From Biscogniauxia marginata (lineage: Eukaryota > Ascomycota > Sordariomycetes > Xylariales > Xylariaceae): DNA of 64,000 nt. Positions 1-14,411 of the stretch are shown piece after piece; the stretch's first letter is position 1, and each line of letters begins with the position of its first letter. The notes under the pieces are model-generated. The model did no database searches. It was not told the DNA's origin and saw only the letters and a list, made by a program, of their open reading frames with translations. The stretch is taken from assembly GCA_022695795.1 (NCBI GenBank), contig MU404091.1:1-64000 (forward strand), read 5' to 3'. Both the position numbers and the translations under genes were made by a program.

Positions 1-58
1 GCTCCCCGCGTCCCCCGCGCCCCCCCCCCCCGCGGCCGCCCCCGCGCGCCCGCCGGAA
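1..58. repeat. GC-rich low-complexity tract at window start
   Basis: This stretch is almost entirely C and G with long C runs. It switches abruptly at about base 59 to ordinary mixed sequence. It encodes nothing recognisable. It could be a low-complexity island or an assembly-edge artefact; the sequence cannot decide. Confidence 0.6.
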
Positions 59-3000
59 TCAGAGAGGGAGAGGAAGAGAGAGTCTGTAATACATAGGTAC
101 ATATCTCGTTCTGTCGAAGGACATGGGAAATATAATTATTAATCAGTTCACAGTGAATCTGGACTCATGGAATTATCCCCTCCCCTCAAACCCCCGTGGA
201 TATAGCAAAGTTCTTCCCCTTTTCCTAGACGAGGGGGACAACTTATTAAAGATAACAAGATGGGAGAGGAGGCGCACGAGTAGGTAAACGCCGGACCAGG
301 TAGTTTTCATAAGTCAAGTTAAGCCTGCTTAGATAATACCTTTCTAGCTATAATTCTTTGATAGATATCCTATGGCTGGGAGTTCTTGGGCTACTATATA
401 GTTGCTTGCGCTACGGCTGAGCCACCGTGGACCATAGCAGAGAACCCTAAGTAGAGGCCACGCTGCTCATATACTTAATAATAAGTCAATTCAAAAAGGA
501 GAAGTGCTGTTTGAGAGAACTATCGCAAGCCTATCTGTATACATATCGCGTTTCGTCATTCAGGAAGAGAGGGTGGGTAAATTTGGTGCTAGACGCCGAG
601 TAACCTGCTATAACACACTGCTATCTGTCACCTTCACTACCTTCTCCTTCCTTCTCGCTCACCTTATCGGCCGATGGCAGGCAGAGGTTTAGCTCCAATA
701 AGCAGGGCAAATAGATTTATCTCTTATCCAGGATGGCAAATTTATATTTTGATATGCTCTTCCACCATGCTAGGCTTCTGTATGTATCACGTATATCAAG
801 GACGCGATTCTAACAACCCCAAGCCCAACCCCCCCCTCCCCTTTTATCTCTACTAGTTGATACTGGCAATGTGGAAAGAGAACGACAACAAGCAGGTATC
901 GGCTAAGGGGCAAGATGAGGATAAATAACGAGGCGACATTTGCTATCTAACGCCTTAGATATACAGAGAAGGCTTTCTGGGAGCCAAGAGAGTGGCAGAA
1001 TGGGAATGTGCCGTACTACAAGGGGGAATCGACCATGTTTGACTCTAGCACGTGAGCATGAACAAATAGCTAAGCGCGAATGGAAGGATGCTTCTTCAGG
1101 GCTGCTTAGATCGATCGGTGTCTGGATAGTTCCAATGATCTGACGTTAGATGCTAGTTCATCACACTATAAGTCGCTTGGCTATTATTGGGGGGGAGGGG
1201 CCAAGAAAACGTAGTAGCGTAGACATGACTCAATCATTACCCTTTTGCCCCTGCTATGCTGACACACCGGGATAGTCTATAACTGACTAATACTCTAACT
1301 TACCTCCTATGGAAATGTAGGTACACAATATAATGTACCCAGCGTAGAAAAAACCAGTTGATCGGTATAGCAAGCGTACTTACTCTTGAGAGAGATGCCA
1401 CCTCGCCCTTTATACCTGGACAGAACAGGTGATTCCCCGGCACCGGATAACCGTCTTAATTTTTTTTTTTTAACCCAGGTGTTTACATCGCACATGCCAG
1501 CTGTTGAATTTCTATAGCATCGTGCTCGTCTTCTTCGCTGATTATGCCGACAGTTTCGTGAAGCAAATGTGCGGGTCCATGAGTTTTCTAAAGAAAGACC
1601 GAAAAAAAAAACCACCCCAGACCGAAGTACTACTATACGAAAGCGAGCCCCGCGAATTGGGATGTGTCTAGCGTTCCACAGCGACGGCTTCTCTCTTTCC
1701 CTGTGCCTACCTAGTCTAGCTTACCAAGGGTGAAGATAGCTAGCTCTATGGCCCCCCTTGGCAGGTTCGAGGTTGTTTTCAAATCCGCTTCCTGAGTGTT
1801 GGATTCACGTTGTAACAGGTCTGTATATGTTGGCCTATCTGGCTGTAGATAGCTACGTGTAGTAACGTAACTAGTTACCAAGTAATATTTCTAATCTAGG
1901 TAGCTACCTAGCAGTCTAGGTTGGTTGGTCGATGTTTACGTATCTGCAGTAGTGACATGTCTCTGGCCAAAATTTCTCAGCATGTTCTATCATAGTTGTG
2001 GTTGATAGCTGCCAACATATGTGACCTCTCTCCCCCGTAATACAGAGTAGAGTTACTCGGCTTCCTTCTTTCCTTAGCGAGGGGACTCTTGTCATGGGCC
2101 TGAATAGAGGATGCCGAAGAAGACTCTGATTACGTATGAATGAACAAGCGGCCAGGATGGCTTGACTTTGGTTTTAGTCTCTCTCTCCACATAGACCCAA
2201 GGAGTGATTACCTAAAGCGGGCCCGTCTTTAGCTACGACTTCAGTTTCTGATAGTCTAGGTACCTGGTATATAATATATAGATATATATATGTATACCTA
2301 TTAATGCTCCAAGGATTAAAAACCGGTACGCCGTGGTTCTCTCTCTCACAAACAGCGGCTCGGGTACTCTAAAGCGGGATAGACCACCGACCCCAGAACG
2401 TAGTGGCCGTCTTAGTGATTGATGTCTAAGCAGAACCTGGCATATAGGCGGCGTGGATGTGTATGTAAAGTCTCCTAATATACCTAGATGCCTGTATTTA
2501 TTTGGTGCATCATCTCGGGAAATCCCAAAGAACTGGGAAGCTGTAGGGTCACATCTAGATTTATCCGAGCACCCAATAGGCTAGACAGTATCGTGGCCTG
2601 GGTTTGTAAGTGAGAGAGGGTTACTCATTGATGATGCTCTTCATGATACTAAGCTCGGCATGGGCGCCCGTGATCGATAACGAAAGTGAGAATGGGTAGC
2701 GTCTGCGTTATAGTGGCTAAATTAGCCAGGTTGGCCCTACGAGGCGGCGTCTCAAATGGTCCAAGCATATTAGTTATTACATACACTGCGATGCACGGTC
2801 GAACGCAGTCAGTTGTCCATTATTCCCGGGACCTGCACCAGCTCCCCTAACATCAGAGAGGGAAATGAGAGCTATCCAGTGCTTGCCCATCACTGCGTAT
2901 TCTTTCGGAAAAGAGAAACCGATTGGATATGGTTCATTCATTCATGAGCCTCATCTTTTTAAACCATTCTAACCTAGGTATCTTCTGGGGCGCCATACCC

Positions 3001-6000
3001 CCAGTCTGGCTGGACAGCTCCGAAGATACGTTCGGAGAGTACTGCCCTTAAAAACGTACTCATTACACGCCATGGGGTGTGCTTGCACCTACGGAATCAG
3101 GTAGGTATGTAGCGAGGTGAGGACGGGCCTTGCTTTTTCGGCAAACCCATCTCTCGACAGGAGCACGGCATGTACATACTGTAGGCAGGTAGTAGCATGA
3201 TTTCTCACCGAGACCCCCCGGCGTCAAGAACTTACTGAATGGGGTAGGACGGCCCTATGTACACACGTGTTGGAGTCCACTAATAAGGGGGACCCGACCC
3301 TGTAGTATTCTCACGTTTATTGTATGCACGTGTGTGATTTATCGTGGAGACCGTAGGAAGTTAAGTCCCGAAGAACCAGAGAATCGACGTACGGGTCGCC
3401 TTGGTCGAAATAGCAGCCCATCCCTAGAAAAGGCGACGAAAATGCCGATCCTGCTCTTTCACCAAGCCACGGGCGACGGGGCGGCCGCGGGGGTTCCTTA
3501 CCTTGGTGGGCCGTCTTTGAGAGATGGCCTGAGATACCATTTGGGCTGTTTTTCGTTGTGACAGCCAGGGAGGGCCCTGCGGTCCTTGTTGGCGATGGTG
3601 GATATTAACCCGTTTTCGTGGTCAGGGATTAGATGACAGGCGCTTGGGCCATGCCTAAGGGATTGTTCAATTACGTGTATACATAATCCCCGTCTGTCGA
3701 CTGATCGTTTCGAAGGACAGGATGCTGGGGGTGCAAAGTCTTAGCATACGCCGGGCCCGCTTCCCCGGCCAGGTTGCTTGTCTGGGGCCTAGGATCAGAG
3801 CTTGACGGGATTGTGTGCCCTGGCTGGGTCGTGCGCATTGGTGGTGCGATATCCCGCATCTCTCTTCTTGTCACTAGGCCGACATACTGGGACAATGAGC
3901 GCCAACGGCACGATCCGCCGATCATAGACCTGGTCCTAGCTTGCTTTCGGGGGGGAGGTAAGATGGAGGAATAGGGGAACAAGAAGAAATAATCATAGCG
4001 ACCTACCTCTCAAAGAGTTGCTGTCCCGACCCTTGTAACTGTCAAACTTGACAAGATCACCCCCGGGAAGCCGTTGTCAGCTTGGCGCCCAAGATCTGAT
4101 ATCGGCAGGGCAATCTGAGCCATAACTATTGGCTGTACTCTTCTGTTTTGTGGGTTGATACCGAACTGGCAGCCGCTTAGGGAAAGTTGATCGTTCGACT
4201 GGCCTATTAACAACTCAGTACTACCATCGTTGGTGTCCAAACGGCTCGAGAAACCCGGAGAAACCTCCCGTGGCCGACCAAGTATGCTCAGTTTAGTAAA
4301 CGCGTTTGGCTTCGAAGTGCAGGTTAATAAGACCCCCATAAAGACTCTGGCTGAGTTGGGGGTCGTCAGGAATCCAGACGGGTTCTTCCGTCAGCGTGCC
4401 CACCCAACGCCCACCCCTGGCCTCAGAAACCCACGTCAGATTGTTTGTGACGCCCAGCAATCGTTTCGAGGAGAGAGCCCCCTAGAGAAAGTTGTGCAGC
4501 CATGGATATTGAAGATGGTACTCTGCTCTTCGTAATTAATACTAGGTTTGACGGATGCTATGAGCGATTTGGAGCCGAAGTGCGGTTTTCGCTTGATGCT
4601 GCCTTCAATATATTATTCTAATACGACCTTGAATACCGACTTCGGTACCTAGTTCCGTACTCGTCGGGGAAGAAAGTTGGAGTTTGTCGTTTGACGTGAG
4701 ACTGAAAGATCATGTGTATACATAGTTGAGTATGCAATATGCAGTATATAGTACCTATACAGTATACAGTACATAACTCGCAACGGGAGAGCCCGGGGAT
4801 GCTACGAGCATTGGACTAATTAGCTGCCGCGCTATTACTTCGGAAAAAGTCCAACGACCCCAGAATTATGGGTAATCAATCGTGAGACGCTCGCCTGCAT
4901 TTTTGTTCTGGGGGAAACTTGCGGCGACGGGAAATCTGAAGGATCCAGCTTGTAAATTAACGCGGGCTAGTGGCACAGCAAAATGCGTGCTGGAGCAATT
5001 CGGGCAGACAGGGGGGTTACTCTCGACTCCTCGATGTTTATTAGGTAGTCGGTCGACATTGCATATGTGGATGTACGTAGCCAAAAATGGTAACAGCCTC
5101 CTGGGCAGGTGATGAGTGCTTGAGACATGCATCTGCGTTGTTCCGATATGACAGCCTCAGATCTCACGTCGGCGCTTTTGTGAAATATGACAGGTCTCAT
5201 CACCCGCGCTCATCAGAATTTTAAAAGCTTGACGGTCACCTCGTAGCTGAAAAAAATAAATATATAACCACGGATCTTTTGGAGGTTGATGCTGACGTAA
5301 AATTGTATGTAAAACATCTCGAGGACATTCGCAACATCGCAATCAAGGCCATCCTATCTAGTTGCCGAAGATGGCGAGGGCTCGACTCAAGATGATTAGA
5401 CCCTGTTGGTCAACCCTTTTTGGTTCCCGGCAGGGGAATTCTCTCGGCATAATGAAGACCAGGTTCGGTGGCAGCCTTGTTCTTTTGCCTACACCGCGTG
5501 TCACCATGGTCCACGCAAATTGTTTAAGCCTTCCGGCGTGTGGCATCTTTATGGAACCTGCCTTGTTGTTGGGTTTGAGTTGGGATAAGCGGGTATCAGA
5601 CACTAGGAGATGACAAACTCACCATCGCACCGGGTACAACAGACGGCTGGTACCCAGATAATAGTTGATGGCTGACGTGACTGTCGCGAACATCTGCCAG
5701 TTAGAACCGATTCCAGTTCCTCGACCTTGACCATCCACATTGTCGGACGGTTGCTTCTCAAGCAACGAACAACCCCGCCAGACGATGCAGAGTGCCGTTC
5801 GTGCTGCGCGGAATGGCGGTGGGAATGTCGTTCAGTAATGAGATCCAGGACAACGGGGCTCTTGGCACCATATAGCTAAATGAACAGCAGTACCACATGA
5901 GCAGCGGTTATCCCGAGGAGTAAACTTGAGTACGATAACGTTGGCACGTAAGGGTTCCTCTGCTCGGTCTGCGGTAGCTTTCTCCTTCTGTGGACTTGCA

Positions 6001-9000
6001 GGTCCGCTGGGACATGTCCGTGGCCGTCTGCAAGATTGGCGACGTTGTGCTAAGGCTAGGTCGTCTCTGTGCTTCCACACTTTTGGTGTAGGTGAAGCAT
6101 CGAAAATTTCCGCGATCAGCCATGGTTACAGAAACATCATCACTACCGCCACTAAAGACATTCAAGATTTGTAGATACAAACATTTGGAACAAATAACGC
6201 AATGCCCAAGACTAGCTCTGACGAGTCATGCGACTGGGATATCGACAGCCGTTGAATGTCAGTCCCTGACAGCAAAAGAATTGAAAAAAAAAAAAGGTCG
6301 GGGCATCCTGGTCAACGCTGTAAAATAGCACAAGATCAAAAAGAAACGGAGTGAAAACACGAGGCTGCACAGTGGTTGTCTCTGATCTGATATGTTGCAT
6401 TCAGAAGTGTAAATGACTCTATAGAGAGCAATCACGGGTTCATCTCAAAGGTCCGAAGACTGAATAGGGAGGCATATGAAAGCTAACAGGATCGAAGCGA
6501 GGAACAGTGTCATACCAGAGACATCCTCGTGGCAAACCGTGCCTCCGGTTTTGGACACGATATGTGAGCCTATGTATCGTTTAATGCCATACTCTCTTTT
6601 CGGATGCAACTGTATTGAGACTTGTTAATGATCATTCTTCAGGAAGGTGGGAACATATGCGAGGGTCATCTGCCAAGGACTGCAAGGACGGACCATGATT
6701 GCGGAATCTCCAACCCGGGTACATGGCACTGGCGAGGACTTTTCTGGCTAGGAGCCCATCGTATCTTTACCTGATCTAGGAACCGTCGCGAACGGACACC
6801 ACCAATAGCGCCGATAGCGTCCATGTGGGTGTGTGGGCCGTCCGATGGCAGCGGGTCGGAAGGACCTTGGACAGGGAAGTTTAGATCAAACCATTGACCA
6901 AGGGTTCGTTGACAGCGGCAGGTTCACGGTTGTGTCAGCCACTAGCCCCCATCATCTCTCTTGTCCCCCAACAGGACGACGGTGAGCTTTGGAGATGGAT
7001 TCTGTGCGACGCATACGAGATGGCTGCATGCAACGGAGCATGCCTTTCAGGGCGCGACTAGTGCATCTGACCAATGCCACTCGGCTGGGAGCTCTACTAT
7101 TGGCCCTCCAGCGATGGATAGCAACATTCCAGCAAGGGATCGTGACGATACTTTGGACGCAGGAGGCCGTTGTGGCAGACAATGCCCCTCTGGGGGACTC
7201 TTGGAGCCAACTGAAGATCGATGCACATGGACTAAAAGGGGTGACTCGGCGCTGTTCCTACTGATATTGTGTCTGACGCAATATACATGTACAAGCTGTA
7301 CAAACATAATCATGAACGTGGTTATGTGCAGCATAGCACATCGAGGATGCCGTAAGTACGGGAGTGTCGAGAGGCTTTGTTAGCCCAGCAAGCCCAGCAA
7401 AAAGCAAAGTTGAAGTGGTGGAGGGGGCTTGGCCAATGCTCAAGATAATCGGACCTCAATTATTACATATCGATATCGATAAGTAGCTAAACCCGGTAAC
7501 AGACAGCAGCGGGGCTAATGAGCTATCTAAGGTAATGGAACTACCTAACCTGGTATGTACCTCGAATCTCTTCATCTAACCTCACGAATACGGTACAAAT
7601 CTGGAAGTAGACGGCAGTTTATATAATTGCGAGCGGGTTATTCTGTGGAAACATCTTTGGCCGGGGGTGCGTAGCTTTTGTGCAGAATACTTAGCAACTT
7701 GTACACAGCATTATGCAGTTAGGTTCGAGTAAAGCCTAAGGTATAAGATGTAGTTGTAAGACTGTGAAAGGCCCCCAAGTCGAGTGGCACAAGACGTGTC
7801 TCAACTGTACTCAATGCAGAATAAGAAAACGGTGTTGCGTTTATTACCCGTGATGATACGAGCGAGTGAATGGACTTGGAAGTTGGAAACGTGAGATTTA
7901 GATCATACCGGCTGAGGACTCATAGTCGTATGTATTGCTTCAACCCTGCTGCCACATGGCGGCACGAATCGGATGCGTGTTCTGAAATATCGAGCCAGAT
8001 AGAACTGCACGTTATTTAAGTACGTGCTGTCTCGTGAGTCGAGCCAGTGTGTGCGGCTACCTAAGGTATGTGAGATGATCGATGTGACGGGACCCGAGAA
8101 CCAGGTTTTACGTCCGTGATGCCAGATTCATCCACGTGCAGCTACGCCGCTGTCGTTATTGCAGTTATTATTATTAGTTTGGCCTGGCATTATTATTATG
8201 TATCACTTTGTATCGACAACTCACAACAGCGTAGCCCTAAGAGTCTCCAGGGGGGCAGAAGCTATTACGTTTGACAGACATAAGGGTAGCGCTAGGTATA
8301 CCAGGTAGATTACTGCTTCGGCACCTAGCTACATACATGTAAGTTCGGATCAATGCCAATTTCTTCCGCTGCTGCAGAGAGATCAGCAGTAGCGGGCAAG
8401 ATAGGTTTGAAACAGATAGATCGTACATAGTTTTGTGGCTGGCCAGCGGCAAAATTCGAACGAAAGGTCTAGAATATTAGCTGGCGGTCTAGTATGTCGC
8501 AGCCATACTATATCCACCTAGTAGATTGCTGGGTGAGACAGGGATGCACGCAATATGTTGCCGTGATAAAGCCGGGCACGGCATTGCTACGTAGTAGCAC
8601 GAACGACTAATAAGTATGTACCGTCTAGTGCGCAATAGAACGCAGGAGTACATGGGTGGGGTTCGTATGTAGGACCAATCCGGGGTCACGAGAGATACTA
8701 GGGGCTCGTTGGTAAGAAGGAGTAGGTTAAGTTGTTAGCACCATGGAAGTATCAAGAGAGGCCGTTATAGTTACGGCGGATCTAACCAGATGAAATCAGT
8801 CGCGACAAGAAGAAGATTACTGAACATCCTCGGAAGCCCGTGAGCATCACTGCCGATTTTCAGTTTCGACCCTTTAGGGTTATTCCCCCCCCTTTCATTC
8901 CAAGATTGGCGGCAATGAGTAATGAGCAGTAGACCAACCTATCAGTATCCTCCCTGTATTAACCTGGATCAGGCGCATAAACGCCATAGATCAATCTAGT

Positions 9001-12000
9001 GTGCCGGCCTAGGGATTGTCCTATGTCGGCGTGCACAACAGTCGAGAGGCAAACACAATCGCAATGTCTTCTTATCAGTCCGCTAGCGAAGCGCGGCAAC
9101 TGTGAGGTAATAAGGAAATCAAGCGCCGGCGACCGATCGTGGAGGACCAATAGCATCGCAGAGATCGAAGCGGCTCCGATCTGTCTCGCAGGTCGGTTGG
9201 TGCAGATCTTGGGACCACTTAAGCTAATAACTCGTACGGAGCCGCAGGCTACCTAGTCTCGGTCTTTCAACCGCAACGCGCATCGTCTCAAGCATTACCT
9301 GGTTGGAATGATACCCATGGCACCGTCGTCCTAACTTCACGTTATGCCTGTGCATATTTCGACGATGGCCTGCACACTACTGTACCAAACGATCGGTTGT
9401 GGTAACAGTAGTGGGCTCTTCTTAACGGGCTTTTTGCCCAAAACAAGCCAGTTGAAGGAAATTTGACAGCGGGTTAATAGAAAGAGCCGCTCTGGAAGAT
9501 GGTCGCATATCCACCGGAGTGGAGTCGAACGACGACGAATGATGGGTAAAGCTTTACCTAAAAAGCAACGCGGACCCAATGGTGGATGGAATTTAAGCTG
9601 GCCTGCCCGGGCCTTGTGTTTTTCCTATGTAGTCCCGGTCTCGTTTTTTTCTCTGGCTGTGATTGGTCGGTTCGGTTGCTCAGAGGCTATAGCCACAGCA
9701 TGGGGTACGAAATACACCGTTACATTATGCTGATTTGGGTATGGTGAAGTGGCTAGCGCCCCTTTTGTCGGAACCAAGCATTCGCCCTTCTACTCATAAT
9801 GGAGAAGCAGAGCTAGTATTTATCCCCAAATCGTCTTGTCTAGAGGTCCGGGAAAGTTGTCTGTACCTAGGCACATGCCTATATAAGCGTCTAGGAGTGG
9901 CATGCCTGCATGGATGGGCTGGCCCTTGCGCGGTGCCATGACTCGAAACACAGCGCGGCCGTGAGGAACCAGTTACCAGGCCGGCGGAACCTATCTTAGG
10001 CCCCTAAGCTCTAATGAGTTACACCCCGTTTTCCTTGTCAAACCAAGGGACCTTTCCTCTTAAAGGCTTCGTAATAAGCGCAAAAGGACATGTCTGTGCT
10101 TCGAACCCCTTCGAATGTATGAGTTGCTTTGGTAAACCGGACTCTACCTGGGTTGAGTAATAGGGAGTGGATGAGGGCTTGGGAGCAGGCCTGGCAGCTT
10201 CTCTCCCCGTTCCCCCCCCAACGACATCATACCTCGGCAGGTACTTCCCAAGCGTCACGGGCACTGCTGCGTAAAATACCGGAGAAGAAGCATTCCGGAT
10301 CGCAAATGAGGAAGCTGTCAATGGCGGAAGCCTCAGCCGCTTTGGCGCTGATTCAGGTAGGCGGCGGACTAGCCAAAAGTTTGCTGGGCAAGTGGGGCGC
10401 TGGATTGTACAGTACATAGATGCGCACCGTCTGTACACTGTACCTTATGTCCATTTATGTATCCCCTACTTCGTACGCACATAGGTGCATATGCTCGCGC
10501 CTGGCGCGCCTTGACATCGACGCCGCATCCGTTCGATTCCCTCTTCCTCGACTTCAGGAAAAGCCCACCTCGTGTCTGCATCCGACATGATTCATCACCA
10601 CCGGCGTCTTGAGCAACGGAAGCCACTGCAATTGCTTATTATGCTGATACCTACATGTTTCTGTATGGGACAGAGGATTCTGGCCCGGTCGAGGTCGAGC
10701 CGTATCATGCTATTTGACAAATACCTACACCTCCCTCGCCTGATTAGGCACTCCGATTAGGTGCTCGATTTCAAGCACTGCATCTATTCGCTGTCAGTTA
10801 TGCAGCACCGCGCGGGACTAGCATTCTTATTCCCATTCCAACGTATCGTTCATACTCCAAAGACCCCAGTGCACACCGGTGCTATACTTACTGCTCAACA
10901 CCACACCACCATGATCGCCACCGTGACCGTCATCATCACATCCATCACTACCATCACTGTTGCCATAAGAGCAACTCACTCACTACCTTTAGCCACCTGT
11001 TTACACACGGACTCGTAGACCTGGAAAGCCTAGGGCTTGGTTGAACAAACACGTAGCCAACTACTGCTCCCGTGTAAGTTACCTAAAATCGACGGTTCTC
11101 TCCCGTCTGAACACACGAATAACCACTGGCTACTACCAAGTACGTACTTCACTACTTTGTACGCCGTTTGTCCCGAATAAAGACAACCTTTCGACGGTGC
11201 CGACGCCTCGGGCGCGTCTGCGTCATATCATTTGGCCTTCAGCGACGCCCATTGCCGAAATGCAGATGCACGGAAACCTTCTTCTGGGTCGGCAACTTGC
11301 AGTTGGGCTTTGCCTTGGCTAGGGAATCTCTGTCTCTTACCAATCGTCCTCTACTTAATGCCCTCTTGATCTGGCTGCTACCGTAGCACTGGGAACTCCT
11401 AACTCATGGATGGGTACATGGCCTCATAAGAGCGTACCCTGTCTTACTACACAACCAACTGATGACTAGCTGGTGGTTGAGCCAGTCGACAAGCCGCAAG
11501 CCTCTGGGCCTCCTAAACTGGTTTTCCTCAAGATGTGAAGTGCTTCCGCTCGCCCTTTATACAGCCCATTTCACAAAGTTGCATTTCTTCAGCTGACCCC
11601 CAAACCCGCCAAGGGACTGGCTGCTCACGTACATATAAGTACATCGCGATTTTGTGTGTGCTATGACAAGGAACCGTGACCTCCTAGCCAGGAGGCAAAG
11701 AATTCGATCGGGCCTTGGAATGCACGCATATATGCAATGGTACCTACGTGTGTAAGGTCAACCCCGGTACTATCTTCCCTTTCATCGGGCAATTTCATCT
11801 GGCACCAAAGCAACAACCGTCACGGTCCGGGGTCTCTACCCCTGCTTGCAGATACCGCTACCACCAACACTTGCCTACCTTGTCGTGTCACTCTCCCCTC
11901 CTCCACCACTGTCGAGCCAAGCCCTGTCTTTTCCCTAGACCCTTAAACCATGTGCATGCTCGGTATCCCTAGTGCCACCCGAGGACCTAGCAGTCATCAG

Positions 12001-12965
12001 ATCCTCAGTCGTTTCCCGCCAAAGGGGACGCCACAAGTACCAGTCAGTCTCATCTGTGGGGATGTGGGTACGCTGCTAGTCGGTGCTATTCTTCATCATA
12101 CCCTGAACGTTGTTCTGGCATCTATGTCATCCTTGCCCATGCTTCGCATGCCTGGGTTCTTTATGGTTTAGTCAAGAAGTCCATTCAAACCGCTCTCCAC
12201 ACCCTAAAGGTCATTCCCGGCTTCAACATAATAGAAAAGCATTTCACTAGCCTCCGCAGCACCAGTTGCTTCGATTCTCTCTGCCATATCTACGTAGCAG
12301 ATCCTGTCTGCCATCCTCACTATCAGCCCGCTAACCTAAACCCTCTTGTTCATGTTAACTCTTAATCATATTACATACCTACTTTAAAGTCGAATCCAAA
12401 GTATTTTGTTCCTCCTTCTGCGTCTTCATCACGCTTCACTTGGCCATCATTGAAGTTATCTGAAGATCACGGCCCTTTATCAACTTATACGAAAAGACTA
12501 CTGTTCCCTCCTCTCTACCCCATTCCGAGGTTTTCCCTCATCCCATCTATCCTGGGTTTCTTCGAAGGGTTGAGATCATCAATAGTTACGGCTGTTACTT
12601 CATCTAGCCACCTACTTCGACAAACATATCATACGTCTCTAACTTTGCAACAAAGGGTAGCAGCTAGTAGGGGCTTACCTAGGGTTGCCCTCGACTTGCC
12701 TCTGGACGTTTTGGACAGCATTTCGTCGTTCATATTTGCGGAGTCCTAATACGAGGTCAGCGTAAGGTAGGCAGGCATCTCTTTTATCGGGGCAGCTGCA
12801 CATATTACAAGTATATGTTTTCAGGGGCCGCGGCTTACATTCCTCATAGGCACCATCGCGGAGTGGACTAGACAGAACAGACCAACTTGCTATGTTATGG
12901 AATATAGTCCTCCGCGGCTTGCAATAAGATCTCTTTCAGAACGATTGTCACCGGATATCCACAAG
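59..12965. other. Gene-poor region, no recognisable gene
   Basis: I see no gene I can support in nearly 13 kb. Open frames on both strands reach at most about 140 codons (for example 6961-7383 + and 10019-10438 -), overlap each other in competing frames, and match no family I know. That is what chance gives at this base composition. The region has short TACCTA/TAGGTA motifs, an AT dinucleotide tract near 2268-2298, a run of T near 1460 and CAGTATA-like repeats near 4735-4775. The last few hundred bases before 12966 probably hold the promoter and 5' leader of the homeobox gene. Small orphan genes or noncoding RNAs cannot be excluded. Confidence 0.5.
1896..1911. repeat. 16-bp perfect palindrome
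   Basis: The sequence CTAGGTAGCTACCTAG equals its own reverse complement. It is built from the TAGGTA/TACCTA motif that recurs between genes throughout the window. Function unknown. Confidence 0.7.
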
Positions 12966-14411
12966 ATGTCTACTCTCACCATGCCGTCCCCGCACCACCA
13001 CCACTTTGGCTCCCATCGCGAGTTTTCTTGGCTTGGTGCTCGGCCTGAACCGTCGCGCAGACAGCTCTATGATCAGGAAAGAGTTGCTCTTCCATCTATT
13101 AGACAGGTAACGTTATTTGATATCGGTTGTGACATACTTCTAACTGAGAATCAGGCCTTCCCAGAATTCCAATTACAGGTCCAACAAGATGGCACAGCAA
13201 GGACATCACCTGCTACGACTTCCCCGATTAATGGGCTATTTACTGGGACAACGACACCACCAGATTATATCCATTCTCCGTCTCAACACAAACGAAGACG
13301 CCTGTCTTTTGACGATGAACGGGACGAGAGAGCCAGTCAAGTTCCGAGGCTCTATTCTAGCCCACCACGAGCAGTATCCCGACACCGGTCACCGCCCACT
13401 AGGTCAAGGGCAGCTCCTGAAGCGTGGGGAACTTCAAGCAGGAAAAGCCCCTATACTGGAAACAGTAGTATTTCGTCAATGAGGCCGCCCGTCAGCACGG
13501 AAGCTCACGAGCGAGTCGAATCACGCCTCACTTTGCCCAGCCTTCCAATGCTAAACTTCGAACGAGGCAGTACCGAGATGCATCCAATTCGAAGCCACTC
13601 GGGTGATGAATATGTTCAAGAGCCTATGAGAAGACCAAGCCTTGCGCCTAGTAGCAACCACGGGGTCGAAGCGGGGGCGCTCGGATACCATCGACAAACA
13701 AGCCTTAACTACGGGTTTCACCCTAACCGAGTTCAGTCCCTCTCTGTCGGGTCAGTCCACCCGTTTGACAGGACGCCATTTTCGCCAGGGGCGTATGGGC
13801 ATCAATATCACGATACATTCATGCGTATGGGCGAATTGGGAATGGGGGTCAATAGTGATGGCAAGCAACGGAAGCGCCGCGGTAACCTTCCCAAGGAGAC
13901 TACAGACAAACTCCGTGCCTGGTTTGTGGCTCACCTGCACCACCCATATCCAACTGAGGATGAGAAGCAGGACCTCATGAGACAGACTGGCTTACAAATG
14001 AGTACGTCAAACCTAATTACCTTAGCGTTACCCGTCCAAATTAGGAGAAGAGATATATACAAACCTCAACGAGCTCCTCTAGTCGGATGGGGTTAGGCGC
14101 TATGTATCTTTTAGTGTTTTGATACATGACATGTGCTAATTAAGGCTTTGTGCCACATAACAGATCAAATATCCAACTGGTTTATCAACGCTAGACGGCG
14201 GCAGTTACCCACGATGATCAGCAACGCTCGCGCTGAGTCTGATGCTATGACTGGTCGTGGAGGGGATAGCAAAGCCCAACCTTCGACTGAGCAACTCGAG
14301 TACGACCATGAGAGCAAATTGAGCGATGGTGAGGGAACAAACTACGATGATGTTGATTTGGAGCCTGTGAAGCGACGCACGGCCGCTAGTATAAAGCGTG
14401 GTAGCATTTAA
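12966..14411 (+). CDS. TALE-class homeodomain transcription factor
   Basis: Predicted nuclear DNA-binding regulator. My model has three exons: 12966-13106, 13155-14001 and 14164-14411 (411 aa). The first intron is 48 bp and would stay open if retained; the second is 162 bp. Joining exons 2 and 3 restores the homeodomain recognition helix, with N-Q-I-S-N-W-F-I-N-A-R-R-R. The domain starts near residue 286 with basic residues and GNLPKETTDKLRAWF, then has HPYPTEDEK, the extra residues of the three-amino-acid-loop (TALE/KN) class. The N-terminal half is Ser/Pro-rich and apparently disordered; after exon 1 comes AFPEFQLQVQQDG. The C-terminus is acidic, then basic. An in-frame ATG at 12897 would add 23 residues; I prefer 12966 because of its position just before the Ser/Pro-rich start, but this is uncertain. 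The family controls fungal development; targets here are unknown. Confidence 0.9.

Noticed and set aside
6961..7383. 140-codon plus-strand frame
   Set aside because: It competes with a 91-codon frame on the same strand and a 95-codon frame on the other; none shows a known domain.
10085..10125. Possible minus-strand tRNA T-loop (GGTTCGAA)
   Set aside because: The flanking bases do not pair into a 5-bp T stem and no A box is present upstream on that strand.
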